Numbered from the stretch's first letter, positions 1-9,700 are shown. The stretch is 49,361 nt of DNA from Bacillota bacterium (GCA_030055235.1 JASGUW010000150.1:1-49361); one strand, 5' to 3'. Notes: generated by a model not told the origin, from the letters alone. A program made the numbers and translations.

Positions 1-255
1 CCGAAACCGGGGCAGGAACGAAAAAATTGACCAGGTGTGGCCAAAAAAGACCGTTTGTGCCCGCGAACAGGGGCACAAACCCCGATTTCTGGCCAGGGGT
101 GGACAAAAAATGCGCTGGTGCCCCGAAATCGGGGCAGGAGCGAAAAAATTGTCCAAGGGTGGACAAAAAAGGCGTTTGTGCCCGCAAATCTGGCACAAAC
201 CCCGATTTCTGGCCACAGCTGGCCCCCAATTGCTGTCTGTGCGCGCAGAATTGGG
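1..255 (-). repeat. Hairpin repeat array, family A (cut by window edge)
   Basis: About two units of a roughly 120-bp repeat, each with two hairpins. GTTTGTGCCC (53-62) pairs perfectly with GGGCACAAAC (71-80). TGCCCCGA (119-126) pairs perfectly with TCGGGGCA (129-136). A third stem, 174-183 with 191-200, has one mismatch, and a decayed stem follows near 210-255. Each hairpin is preceded by TGGACAAAAAA or TGGCCAAAAAA, so the minus strand, which nrdG transcription would enter, reads stem then T-run. The same family lies in the opposite orientation at 42981-43436 and as a single half unit at 11484-11573. It may act as transcription terminators for nrdG or be a dispersed palindromic element. Confidence 0.9.
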
Positions 256-397
256 CACAAGTCCACTTTTCGCGCACTCAATACTTGAACCAGCATCATG
301 ACTCCGAATCTGCCTGCGTCCAGCAGACTCAGACGATTCCAAGTCACTGTCGGACAGAAGTCAGTACGTCTCTCAAATCAAAAGCCGGAAAGAGCCG

Positions 398-910
398 CTA
401 CAAACCGTCCTCAATTTGGTTCAGGAGCTCCCGGCCGACAGGAGTCAGCGGAATCAGCCGCTGGTTGGAGCTGCCGCGGCAGGGGAGTTCCAGACTTCGC
501 AGAGATTCGACATAGGGACCGTCAATCAGGAGGTCGGTGGCGGCGAGGAGACGTGCGGTATCGGGGCAGGACTTTGCCTTCTCCAAAAGTGCCTCATACA
601 CATGGCCGCTGTAGCTGATCACGGAGCCGCCAGCCTCATGGATGGCAGCAGCCAGTGTGGCAAGCGGTCCGGGCTGCAGGAAGGGCTCGCCGCCGGAAAA
701 GGTGATGCCGTCCAGGCTGCCGTGGGCCCGGTAGCGCCCGGCGAGCTCGGCGACCGTGTGGACGCGGCCGCCGACACTGAGGTGGGTTTCGGGGTTGTGG
801 CAGCCGCGGCAGCGGTGGGGGCAGCCCTGGGTGAACAGGACCATGCGCATGCCGGGGCCGTCGACGATGGACTCATCGACGACTCCGGCCAGACGCAGCC
901 AATCAGCCAT
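398..910 (-). CDS. nrdG: Anaerobic ribonucleoside-triphosphate reductase activating protein (radical SAM)
   Basis: The 170-residue product is the activase that uses S-adenosylmethionine and a [4Fe-4S] cluster to place the glycyl radical on NrdD, allowing deoxynucleotide synthesis without oxygen. The cluster motif C-x3-C-x2-C is present as Cys30, Cys34 and Cys37 in TQGCPHRCRGCHNPE. It follows the N-terminal segment VDGPGMR and precedes the SAM-binding GGEP motif (SGGEPFLQP), all typical of NrdG. I chose the ATG at 910 because the protein then begins MADWLRLAG, as family members do; the open frame upstream is only the shadow of nrdD. The start lies 8 bases inside the end of nrdD, which suggests translational coupling and one transcript. 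Length and motifs fit the family well. Confidence 0.95.
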   Translation of the reverse strand: MADWLRLAGVVDESIVDGPGMRMVLFTQGCPHRCRGCHNPETHLSVGGRVHTVAELAGRYRAHGSLDGITFSGGEPFLQPGPLATLAAAIHEAGGSVISYSGHVYEALLEKAKSCPDTARLLAATDLLIDGPYVESLRSLELPCRGSSNQRLIPLTPVGRELLNQIEDGL

Positions 911-3197
911 GTTTGACGCGGGCGGCCTCTTCGGCGCGCTTGGCGTCGTTGAAACGGTCGAGGGTGCCGACCAGGTAGCCGGTGATGCGGCGGATGCGCT
1001 GGAAGGGCTGTTCCGGGGTCTCCTGGCGGCCGCAGCGCGGGCAGCGGTCGCCGATAACGCCGTTGTAGCCGCAGACCGGGTCGCGGTCGAGCGGGTGGTT
1101 GATCGAGCCGTAGCCGACACCGGCGTCGCGCATCTGCAGGATCAGGCGCTCGAAGGCGGCCAGGTTCTGGGAGGGATCGCCGTCGAGCTCGACATAGGTG
1201 ATGTGGCCGGCGTTGGTCAGGGCGTGGTAGGGCGCCTCCAGGCTGATTTTGCGCGTGGCGCTGATGGTGTAGTAGACCGGGATGTGGAAGGAATTGGTGT
1301 AGAAGTCGCGGTCGGTGATGCCGGGGAGGAGGCCGTAGCGCTTGCGGTCGATGCGGACGAAGCGGCCCGACAGGCCTTCGGCAGGGGTGGCCAGCAGGGT
1401 GTAGTTGAGCTGCTCGGCCTGGCTGCGGCGATCGCAGCGCTCGCGCATGTGGCCGATGATCTCGAGTCCGAGCCGCTGGCTGTCGGGGCTTGAGCCGTGG
1501 TGCTCGCCGGTCAGGGCGACCAGTGTCTCCGCCAGGCCGATGAAGCCGACGCTGAGGGTGCCGTGGCGGAAGACGCGTCCGAGCTCCTCATCGGCCGACA
1601 GGGTATCGGAGTCGAGCCAGATGCCCTGGCCCATGAGGAAGGGAAAATTGCGGCGGGTTTTGCGCTTCTGGATCTCAAAGCGGTGGCGCAGCTGCCGGAA
1701 GACCAGGTCCATGGCTTCGTCGAGCAGGCGGTAGAAGGCGTCCAGGTCGCCGCGGGCCTCGATGCCCAGACGCGGCAGGTTGATCGAGGTGAAGCTGAGG
1801 TTGCCGCGGCCCATCGTCACTTCCTGCCGGGGATCATAGACGTTGCCGATGACGCGGGTGCGGCAGCCCATGTAAGCGACTTCGCTGTTGGGGTCGCCCG
1901 CGCGGTAGTACTGGGCGTTGAAGGGGGCGTCGAGGAAGCTGAAGTTGGGGAAGAGACGCTTCGCCGATACCCGGATCGCCAGGCGGAAGAGGTCGTTGTT
2001 GGGGTCTTCAGGCTCACTGTTGACGCCGCGTTTGACCTTGAAAATCTGGACCGGGAAAATGGCGGTTTCGCCTTCGCCCAGGCCGTCTTCGGTGGCCAGC
2101 AGCAGCTGTTCGATGACCAGGCGGCCGGCTGCGGAGGTGTCGGTGCCGTAGTTGACCGAGCTGAAGGGGACCTGGGCGCCGGCGCGGGAGTTCATCGTGT
2201 TGAGGTTGTGGACCAGGGCCTGCATCGCCTGATAGGTGTCACGGACGGTGCGGCTGTGGGCGAGGTCGAGGACGGTCCGGAGGCCGGCGGGGAGCTCGGG
2301 AGAGGTGTTTAGAACTTTGCAAAGCTCATCATAGTCCATCGTCTCCAGACGACCGCTGAGCTCTGCCGGCCAGCTGTCGCGGTCGCGGTAGAGGGCCGCC
2401 TCCTCCAGAAGGTCGGCGAGGTGTTTCTGACAGCTGCGGTTGACGCCGGGCGCCAGGGCGAAGTCGAAATTGGGGATGGACTGGCCGCCGTGCATCTCGT
2501 TCTGGTTTGCCTGAATCGCGATGCAGGCGAGCGCGGCATAGCTCGCGATGCTCTGGGGCTGGCGCAGGAAACCGTGGCCGGTGGAGAAGCCGCCTGAGAA
2601 GAGCCGGGTCAGGTCGATCTGGCAGCAGGTGGCCGTCAGCAGATAGAAGTCCTTGTCATGGATGTGAATCAGGCCGCTGCTGTGGGCCTCTGCCATGTCT
2701 TCCGGCAGGATGTAGGCGTCCAGGAAGGTCTTCGCCCCTTCCGAGCCGTATTTCAGCATGGTGCCCATGGCGGTGTCGCCGTCGATGTTGGCGTTTTCGC
2801 GCTTGAGGTCGCTGTCGCTGGCGGCGGTGGTTGAGAGCTGCTTATAGATGTCCATCAGCTGGGCTGCGTGCTCACGCCGCCTGCCGTGCTCGGCGCGGTA
2901 GACGATATAGGCCTTCGCCGTGCGCAGGACGCCGTGTTCCATCAGGGTCAGCTCGACGAGGTCCTGGATCTCCTCCACATGGGGGCAGGAGGCGGGGTCG
3001 AGCCTGGCGATGACTTCAGCGGTGATTTCGTCGAGCTGGCGGGAACTCAGGGTCTCAGAAGGGATGGTACGGTTTGCCTTGACAATGGCCTGACGGATCT
3101 TGAAGAGGTCAAAATGCATCAGACTGCCGTCGCGTTTGGTGATGGAACGGGGCATGCGGGTGATCTGGGCGAGTGTGTTTGGACTGACAGGCGACAT
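903..3197 (-). CDS. nrdD: Anaerobic (class III) ribonucleoside-triphosphate reductase
   Basis: The 764-residue catalytic subunit reduces ribonucleoside triphosphates to deoxy forms under anaerobic conditions. An N-terminal ATP-cone (about residues 14-105, starting ITKRDGS) provides allosteric control. The core has HGGQSIPNFDFALAPG and the YMGCRTRV cysteine segment. The C-terminal glycyl radical motif is RRITGYL, with the radical glycine at about residue 740. The zinc ribbon before it shows CPRC (719-722) but DPVC (706-709) where most relatives have two cysteines as CPxC, so one of four expected ligands is Asp. The start at 3197 has AAGGAG eight bases upstream. It is the first gene of an nrdD-nrdG operon with two candidate NrdR boxes in front. 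The family assignment is secure; the effect of the ligand change is unknown. Confidence 0.97.
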   Translation of the reverse strand: MSPVSPNTLAQITRMPRSITKRDGSLMHFDLFKIRQAIVKANRTIPSETLSSRQLDEITAEVIARLDPASCPHVEEIQDLVELTLMEHGVLRTAKAYIVYRAEHGRRREHAAQLMDIYKQLSTTAASDSDLKRENANIDGDTAMGTMLKYGSEGAKTFLDAYILPEDMAEAHSSGLIHIHDKDFYLLTATCCQIDLTRLFSGGFSTGHGFLRQPQSIASYAALACIAIQANQNEMHGGQSIPNFDFALAPGVNRSCQKHLADLLEEAALYRDRDSWPAELSGRLETMDYDELCKVLNTSPELPAGLRTVLDLAHSRTVRDTYQAMQALVHNLNTMNSRAGAQVPFSSVNYGTDTSAAGRLVIEQLLLATEDGLGEGETAIFPVQIFKVKRGVNSEPEDPNNDLFRLAIRVSAKRLFPNFSFLDAPFNAQYYRAGDPNSEVAYMGCRTRVIGNVYDPRQEVTMGRGNLSFTSINLPRLGIEARGDLDAFYRLLDEAMDLVFRQLRHRFEIQKRKTRRNFPFLMGQGIWLDSDTLSADEELGRVFRHGTLSVGFIGLAETLVALTGEHHGSSPDSQRLGLEIIGHMRERCDRRSQAEQLNYTLLATPAEGLSGRFVRIDRKRYGLLPGITDRDFYTNSFHIPVYYTISATRKISLEAPYHALTNAGHITYVELDGDPSQNLAAFERLILQMRDAGVGYGSINHPLDRDPVCGYNGVIGDRCPRCGRQETPEQPFQRIRRITGYLVGTLDRFNDAKRAEEAARVKHG

Positions 3198-3220
3198 AAA
3201 GCGGGCTCCTTGTTATATAC

Positions 3221-3250
3221 ATATTAGCTTTGGGTTACGCAGAAACACAA
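3221..3250 (-). promoter_or_regulatory. Probable nrdDG promoter
   Basis: On the minus strand TAATAT (3226-3221) is a good -10 and TTGTGT (3250-3245) a fair -35, 18 bp apart. The -35 lies inside the proximal NrdR-type box, so a bound repressor would block polymerase. The leader to the nrdD start would be short, about 20 bases. Confidence 0.55.
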
Positions 3251-3292
3251 TATGTTGTGGTTGGCGATTTGAGGTTAACGCATATGTTGTGG
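3245..3292 (-). promoter_or_regulatory. Tandem NrdR-type boxes upstream of nrdD
   Basis: Two related 16-bp imperfect palindromes occur: ACACAATATGTTGTGG at 3245-3260 and AACGCATATGTTGTGG at 3277-3292. The shared core TATGTTGTGG is offset by exactly 32 bp, three helical turns. NrdR, the repressor of ribonucleotide reductase genes, is known to bind pairs of boxes resembling ACACWATATATWGTGT about 31-32 bp apart. The match in sequence, pairing and spacing, in front of a ribonucleotide reductase operon, makes this a confident inference. No nrdR gene is in the window. Confidence 0.8.
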
Positions 3293-3328
3293 TTGGTCAA
3301 TGAAATCAGATTACAGTTTAATGACATC

Positions 3329-3356
3329 TTGGCAGCATTTTGGAAACAGATACAAT
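3329..3356 (+). promoter_or_regulatory. Probable promoter of the Gfo/Idh/MocA oxidoreductase gene
   Basis: TTGGCA (3329-3334) and TACAAT (3351-3356) are separated by 16 bp, which predicts transcription starting near 3363 and a leader of about 65 bases. GGAGG just before the ATG at 3429 serves as ribosome binding site. Confidence 0.5.
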
Positions 3357-3428
3357 AGCGGGTAGTTAGAAAGTCCGACGCACGGACACAGAAGGCGGCC
3401 CCCAGGAGAGGGTCAGTGGAGGTAGAAA

Positions 3429-4502
3429 ATGTCGCAGCGGAAGTATCGCCTGGCTTTTATTGGCTATGGCAGCATGGCCGGCTGGCACCATAAGAATGTG
3501 GTGGAGCGTGCCCCGGAATTTGAGGTTTACGGATCCTACGATATTGATCCAAAACGCCAGGAGGCGGCAGAAGAGAAAGGCCTGAAGGTCTATGCTTCAG
3601 CCGACGAGCTGCTGGCTGATCCCAGCATTGACGTGGTCACCGTCGCGACGACCAACAACTTCCATGCGGACTACTCGATCCGCGCGCTGGAGGCCGGGAA
3701 GAACGTCATCTGTGAGAAACCGGTGACCATGAACTCCGCCGAGCTCGTCGCCATCATGGAAGCCCAGCAGCGGACCGGCCGGCATTTTGCGGTACACCAG
3801 AACCGCCGCTGGGATCCGGACTATCTGACGCTGAAGCGTGTTCTGGAGGAGGGTACGCTCGGAAAGTTGTTCCAGATCAAGTCGCGGGTGCTCGGCTCCC
3901 GTGGCGTCCCGGAGGGCTGGCGCACGGCGCCGGAGGCCGGCGGCGGCATGATGCTCGACTGGGGCGTCCATCTGCTGGACCAGATCCTGATGATGATTCC
4001 CGAGCGCCTGACCGAAGTCAACTGCCGCATGCACCACACTCATGTAGAAGCGGTCGACGACGGTTTCCTCTGCCAGCTGATCTTTGAGTCCGGCCTCTAT
4101 GCCATGGTTGAGGTGGATACAACCTGCTTTGTCGGCGAGCCACGCTGGCATGTTCGCGGCGATATCGGTACTCTGACGATTGACGATTGGGATTGTAACG
4201 GGCGCATCGTGCATGCCCGTGACATGGAGACAGTCTGGGAGGAGGAGATTCTCTACACCGCCGCCGGCCCGACCAAGACCATGGCGCCGCGCACCCGTTT
4301 CAGCGAAGAAACTCTGCCGCTGCCGATCGTCCGTGAAGACTGGATCGACTTCTACCACAACTTCGCCGCCGTGCTTGACGGCCGCGAACAGCCGCTCGTC
4401 CTGCCCGCGGAGAACCTCTTCGTGATGCGGGTGATGGAGGCGGCCTTTGAATCCGACCGCAAACGCTCCACGATTCCGATCGACTTCGCGATCGGCGACT
4501 GA
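3429..4502 (+). CDS. Gfo/Idh/MocA family NAD(P)-dependent oxidoreductase
   Basis: This 357-residue protein has an N-terminal Rossmann fold beginning FIGYGSMAGWHH, the family EKPVT motif near residue 97, and a C-terminal alpha/beta substrate domain with GGGMMLDWGVHLLDQ, which carries the usual Asp and His of the active site. Members oxidise or reduce a hydroxyl of a sugar, inositol or sugar derivative; the substrate cannot be read from the sequence. GGAGG lies about seven bases before the start. The next gene begins about 100 bp downstream on the same strand and also looks concerned with carbohydrate, so the two may share a transcript. A short tandem repeat copying the end of the coding region follows the stop codon directly. 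Confidence 0.9.
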   Translation: MSQRKYRLAFIGYGSMAGWHHKNVVERAPEFEVYGSYDIDPKRQEAAEEKGLKVYASADELLADPSIDVVTVATTNNFHADYSIRALEAGKNVICEKPVTMNSAELVAIMEAQQRTGRHFAVHQNRRWDPDYLTLKRVLEEGTLGKLFQIKSRVLGSRGVPEGWRTAPEAGGGMMLDWGVHLLDQILMMIPERLTEVNCRMHHTHVEAVDDGFLCQLIFESGLYAMVEVDTTCFVGEPRWHVRGDIGTLTIDDWDCNGRIVHARDMETVWEEEILYTAAGPTKTMAPRTRFSEETLPLPIVREDWIDFYHNFAAVLDGREQPLVLPAENLFVMRVMEAAFESDRKRSTIPIDFAIGD

Positions 4503-4556
4503 TCGGCGATTGATCGGCGACTGGCCAGTGAACGACCAGCGACTGATCGGCAATTG
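4491..4556 (+). repeat. Short tandem repeat running out of a gene 3' end
   Basis: The last bases of the oxidoreductase gene, GATCGGCGACT plus the stop, recur as GATCGGCGATT, GATCGGCGACT and, after a short insert, GATCGGCAATT. The repeat period is 11-12 bp and begins inside the coding sequence, so the extra copies appear to be duplications of the gene end. Confidence 0.8.
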
Positions 4557-4606
4557 TTGGAGCGCACCGGGCGCGCCACGCGGCCCGTATGAGAAGGGAG
4601 CTTGAT

Positions 4607-6739
4607 ATGGCACAGGACGTTCAGAAGACAAGGACTTGGAACATGGATCTGGACCGGGAGATTACAGAGCGCGGTCTGGCGGAGCTGAAGGTTCCCGCCG
4701 CTGCCGATCCGGCCGCGGCCGACTGGCGCAGAGCGCAGAAGGCCCTCTTCCAGCAGCATGTCTACGGTGTTCTGCCGCCCCTGGAGGATATAAGCTTCCG
4801 GGAGACGGGAGAGGCTGAGGAGGTCTTTGGAGGCAAAGCCCGGCTCATGACCGTCTCCCTGGGCCTCAAGACCACCGGCGGTGAGCGTGAGGCCCAGCTG
4901 ACGGTGCTGCGCCCGCTGCGCCTGGATGAACCGGTCCCTGTCATTGTCTACTTGAGTTTTACGCCCTGGCCAACGGCGGGTCAGGCTCCGCTGGAAGAGA
5001 TTCTTGACAGCGGCTACGGCCTGATCGTCGTGCCCTATGAGGCGATCACGAGCGACGACGGCGATTTCACGAACGGGCTGGCCGGCATCATCGACCGCGA
5101 CCCCGCGGCGCCCGACAGCTGGGGAAAGATCGCACTCTGGGCCTGGGCGGCCAGTCGGGCCGCTGACTACCTGGCGTCCCAGACCTGGGTCCAGCAGCGG
5201 CGCATCGTCGTGGCCGGGCATTCACGCCTGGGCAAGACAGCGCTCTGGGCGGCCGCCTCTGACAGCCGCTTCTCCGCGGTCATGGTCAACCAGTCCGGCT
5301 GCAGCGGAGCCGCCGTGACCCGGGGGAAGGACGGCGAACAGATCGCCGACATTACCGGAAACTTCCCCTACTGGTTCTGCCCCCGCTACCTGGACTATGC
5401 CGGCCGTGAGGCGGATCTGCCCTGCGACCAGCACCAGCTGCTGGCAGCGGTGGCGCCGCGCCGCGTCTATGTCGCCAGTGCCGCCCGGGACAGCTGGGCG
5501 GATCCGGCGAGCGAGTATCTGGCCATGCTGCTGGCCCGGCGGGCCTGGCCCCTGGATCCGCAGACGCACTTCAGCGCCGGCGACTTTGTCCTGGGGGAGG
5601 ACGGTCTGCCGCAGCCCTTTGCCGTCGTCAGCCCCGCGCTCGGCTACCACTGCCGCCCGGGCTCGCACTGGTTCAGCCGTGAGGACTGGTTGGGTTTCCT
5701 GCACTTTGAGACGGTCGGAGCGGCTCAGCTGCCGCAGCCCCCGGCCGCCGATGTCGCCGCCGAGCTTGAGAAGCTGCCGCGTATTGAGGTGCCGGAAGAG
5801 AAAAGTGAGCCCTCCGCCAAACCCGTGCTGGTCATCATGGCCGCGGGCATGGGCAGCCGCTACGGTGGGCTCAAGCAGCTCGAGCATGTCTCCGGACACG
5901 AACAGGCCATCATCGATTACTCCATCTATGACGCCTGGGTGGCAGGCTTTGAGACCGTCATTTTCATCATTCGCCGTGAACTGGAAGAGGCCTTCCGCTC
6001 GGCCATCGGCGATCGTATCGGCCGGGTGATGGAAGTCAAGTATGCCTTCCAGGATCTCAATGATCTGCCCCCGGGCTATCATGCTCCTGAGGGCCGGACC
6101 AAACCCTGGGGTACGGGCCATGCCGTCCTGGCCGCCCGCCACCTGATCAAGGGCCCCTTCTGCGTGATCAACGCCGACGATTACTACGGCTCCGAAGCCT
6201 TCAAGCTGATCCATGCGGTCCTGTCACGTCCGGCTGCCGAAAGTGACCTGCTGTCACTTTCCATGGTCGGCTATCAGCTCGCCAATACCGTTACCGAGCA
6301 CGGCTATGTCTCCCGCGGCATCTGTGAGCTCGACGCCAATAACCACCTGCTGTCCATCACCGAGCGCACCCGCATCGTCTCCGATGCGGACGGGCAGACC
6401 GCCTTCAGTGAGGACGGCGGCGAAACCTGGACCCAGGTGTCGCCGCAGTCGGTTGTCTCAATGAATATCTGGGGTTTCCCGCAGGCCTTTATGGCGGAGC
6501 TCGAGCGGCGCTTCCCGGCCTATCTCGACAAGGTGAGAGAGGACAGCCCGAATGCCAGTGAGTTCTTCCTGCCCTCCGTGGTCGGAGAGCTCATCGCCGA
6601 AGGCAGCGCCCGGGTGCGCGTCCTGCGCAGCAACAACAAGTGGTACGGCATCACCTATCCTGAGGATCTGCCGCAGGTACGTGCGGCCATTGCGGAGATG
6701 ACTGCCGCCCGGCTCTATCCCGAGCAGCTCTGGACCTGA
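4607..6739 (+). CDS. Fusion of CE15-like esterase and sugar nucleotidyltransferase
   Basis: The 710-residue product joins two normally separate enzymes. Residues about 1-390 match glucuronoyl-esterase-like alpha/beta hydrolases (CE15): nucleophile motif GHSRLGKTAL with Ser near 206, NQSGCSGAA, LPCDQHQLLAAVAPRRVYVAS, and the catalytic-His segment RPGSHWF near 354. After an acidic, Pro-rich linker, residues about 405-710 form a nucleotidyltransferase with AAGMGSRYGGLKQ and the NADDYYG metal-binding segment, as in sugar-1-phosphate nucleotidyltransferases. There is no signal peptide, so it is probably cytoplasmic, odd for an esterase family usually acting on plant cell wall. I prefer the ATG at 4607 because AAGGGAG sits six bases before it; an ATG at 4589 is possible. 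The end overlaps the convergent adhesin gene by 89 bp. The substrate is unknown. Confidence 0.88.
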   Translation: MAQDVQKTRTWNMDLDREITERGLAELKVPAAADPAAADWRRAQKALFQQHVYGVLPPLEDISFRETGEAEEVFGGKARLMTVSLGLKTTGGEREAQLTVLRPLRLDEPVPVIVYLSFTPWPTAGQAPLEEILDSGYGLIVVPYEAITSDDGDFTNGLAGIIDRDPAAPDSWGKIALWAWAASRAADYLASQTWVQQRRIVVAGHSRLGKTALWAAASDSRFSAVMVNQSGCSGAAVTRGKDGEQIADITGNFPYWFCPRYLDYAGREADLPCDQHQLLAAVAPRRVYVASAARDSWADPASEYLAMLLARRAWPLDPQTHFSAGDFVLGEDGLPQPFAVVSPALGYHCRPGSHWFSREDWLGFLHFETVGAAQLPQPPAADVAAELEKLPRIEVPEEKSEPSAKPVLVIMAAGMGSRYGGLKQLEHVSGHEQAIIDYSIYDAWVAGFETVIFIIRRELEEAFRSAIGDRIGRVMEVKYAFQDLNDLPPGYHAPEGRTKPWGTGHAVLAARHLIKGPFCVINADDYYGSEAFKLIHAVLSRPAAESDLLSLSMVGYQLANTVTEHGYVSRGICELDANNHLLSITERTRIVSDADGQTAFSEDGGETWTQVSPQSVVSMNIWGFPQAFMAELERRFPAYLDKVREDSPNASEFFLPSVVGELIAEGSARVRVLRSNNKWYGITYPEDLPQVRAAIAEMTAARLYPEQLWT

Positions 6740-9700
6740 GTCGGAAGAAGAGAACTGTAGCGAGCAGCAGGAAGGCCAGGCCCAGAAGTCGTTCACTTGG
6801 ACTAGGCATTCCGCTTCCCGTCTTTGTCAGAGCGGCCGGCGGCGGAAGCCGTCTGTTGCTGACCGTGATGGAGAGGCTGCCCTCATCCATTTCGGGATCA
6901 ATGCGAAAGTCGAGCGGCACGCCCGCCACAAAGCCGGCGGGTGTTTTGACCTCCTGCAGCCGGTACTGCCCGCGGGCCAGAGCCAGGACGCGGATGAGGC
7001 CGTCTTTGTCGCTGACGAGTTCGCTTGAAACTTCGATTCCGTGAGCCTGGAGCTCGGCGGCCCGGGAGGCCGCCACGGGCCGCCAGGCTCCGTTTTCGTC
7101 GCGGCGGAAGGAGAGGGTGGTGTCGTTCTCATCCTGGATGGAAAAGCTGACACCGGCCAGCGCTTCGCCATCATCCGTCTCTTTTCGGATCACGAGCTCG
7201 GTCGGCCGGTTGTAGAGGATGACGGACTCACTTTCGACGCGGCCGTCGGGGTGCAGGATAAAGGGCAGGCGGTCGCTTGAGAGCAGGTAGCCCTCCGGCG
7301 CGTACTCTTCGTAGAAGACATAGGAGCCCGGTTCGAGGCAGCGGGCACGGACGGTTCCGTCGGCAGCCGTGATGTCCTCGAAGACGACGGTGCCGTCCTC
7401 TGTGGCAATGCGGATGGTGGCGCCCGGGAGCCCGGCGGCATTGGTGATGTCCTGCTTGCTGAGCTCGACGACAAGTGCTTCGTTGCTGATGCCAAGTTCA
7501 AGCGCTGCGGAGCTGCTGTTTTCCGTGCCGACCGTGAAGGGGAATTCCCGTTCCTCCCGGCGGTATCCCGGAGGCGGCATCTCTTCCAGCAGCTGATAGC
7601 TGCCAAAGGGCAGGCCGTAGATGAGCAGGTCGCCGTCGGAACCCGTTATCAGCTCTTCTGCTGCTTCCGCAGTTTCCGCAGTTTCCGCAGTTTCCGCAGC
7701 CGCCGCAGGACGCCAGATGCCGTCTTCGTTGAGGAACGTGAGTGATTCGCCGTCTTCGTTGAGTATTTTGAAAACGGCGCCGGCCAGTGCCTGGCCGCTG
7801 TCGGCGTCGCACTTTTTGATGTTCACGGCGGTGGGTTCGTTTGTGATCTCAAGGAGGAGGGGGAGAGAGGCGCAGCTGTCTGTATCGACACTGAAAGCAA
7901 ACTCCCGCTTTTCCTGACAGTAGCCTGCAGGGGCGTTTGCCTCCAGCAGCTGATAGCTGCCAAAGGGCAGGCCGTAGATGAGCAGTTCGCCGTCGGTGTC
8001 GGTTACTGGTTCTTGTGTCGCCTCCCGAGCCGCTGAAGGACGCCAGACGCCAGCTTCTTTGAGGAACGTGAGCGCTTCGCCGTCTTCGTTCAGAACCCTG
8101 AAGACCGCGCCGGCCAGCGCCCGGCCGTTGCTGCTGTCAAGCTTTTTGATACGCACGGCGGTGGGTTCGTTTGCAAGCTCAAGGAGGAGAGGGAGAGAGG
8201 CGCAGCTGTCTGCATCGACGCTGAAGGCCATCTCCCGGTATTCCTGACAGTAGCCGGCAGGGGCGTTTGCCTCCAGCAGCCGATAGCTGCCAAAGGGGAG
8301 TTCGTGGATGAGCAGTTCGCCGTCGCTGTCGGTTACCGCTTCTTGTGTGCCTTCCCGACCCGCCGATGGACGCCAGATGCCGCCCTCTTTGAGGAGCGTG
8401 AGCGCTTCACCGTCTTCGTTCAGAATCCTGAAGACCGCTCCGGGCAGTGCCCGACCGCTGCCGCCATCGAGCTTTTTGATCAGTACAGCCGTCGGCTCGT
8501 TTTCAAGTTCAAGTCTGACGGTCTCGGCATCCTGACGGACGGTGACCGTTTTTTGACTCTCAGCGGCGATGAAGCCCGCCGGTACCGCTTCGGTGATCTG
8601 GTAGACGCCGTAGGGCAGCAGCTCACTGGTCGCTTCGCCGTTGGCATCCGTGACCAGGCGCGCCACTTCTTCGCCGGCTTCATTCGTCAGCACAAAGGTC
8701 ACAGCGGGGAGCGGGCGCCCGTCATGGCGGCTGTGTTTGCTGATGGCGATATGCCCCTGAATACGCCGATTGGCGAAAGAGAGTGTCACTGTCTCTCCGT
8801 CACGAACAGTCTCATCGATCTTGAAAGAGAGCCCCTCTTCACTCAGGACGTAGCCGTCAGGAGCGGAGAGTTCCTCAATGCGGTACTGACCGTAGGGCAG
8901 CATTTCAGGGAGAGTGACAGAGCCCGTTTCATCACTTTCCCAGACCTCAATACTCTGCGCTGAGGGATTGTGGACGGTCTGGCGCAGCGGTTCCCCCGTG
9001 GCCAGATCAATGATGCGGAAGCGGATCCCCGCCTGACAGATGGCTTCGCCTGTCTCCTGGTCGACCTTCACCACCCGGACACGCGCCTGATAGCTTTCGT
9101 TTATGATGTCGATCTGCTCCACAGCGCCGTCACGGTCGCCATAAGGGATGTGGACGGTCCGGGGCTCTGACGGTTTGGCCCAGACCGGGGTCTCTTCCTC
9201 CAGCAGATAGTCGTCGTAGGGAAGGTTTTCCCAGACCGCGATGCCGTTCGCGTCGCTCTCCACTTTGTAAGTCTGTTCCGGGTCAGAGATCAGGGTCAGA
9301 TTGAAGGTGATACCGCCAAGCGCTTCCAGGCTGCTGTCGCCGTCGCCTCCGCTTTTCCTCCGGCTCTTGTTGATCTGAACGGAACCGCGCAATACCCTGT
9401 CCCTGACCTGACAGACCGTCTCAACGACAGCCGTCTTCTCATTGCTGTAGCTGAGCTCGACGCTCTGTGGTGTGGGGTCGAGGAGATAGCCCGGAGGTGG
9501 CGATTCCTCAATCACGGTGTAGCGGCCAAGGGGGAGCTCAGGGGACAGCGCGACTCCGTTTTCGTCCGTAGTCAGGCGGGAAACCTCCTGTCCTCCATGA
9601 TCCTCAATGCGATAGACGGCACCGGCGAGTGTGGCATCGCCCTGCGACCGGGCACCTGTCTCCTGATCGCGCTTTTCCAGGCGAATGCGGCCCCGGGCCG

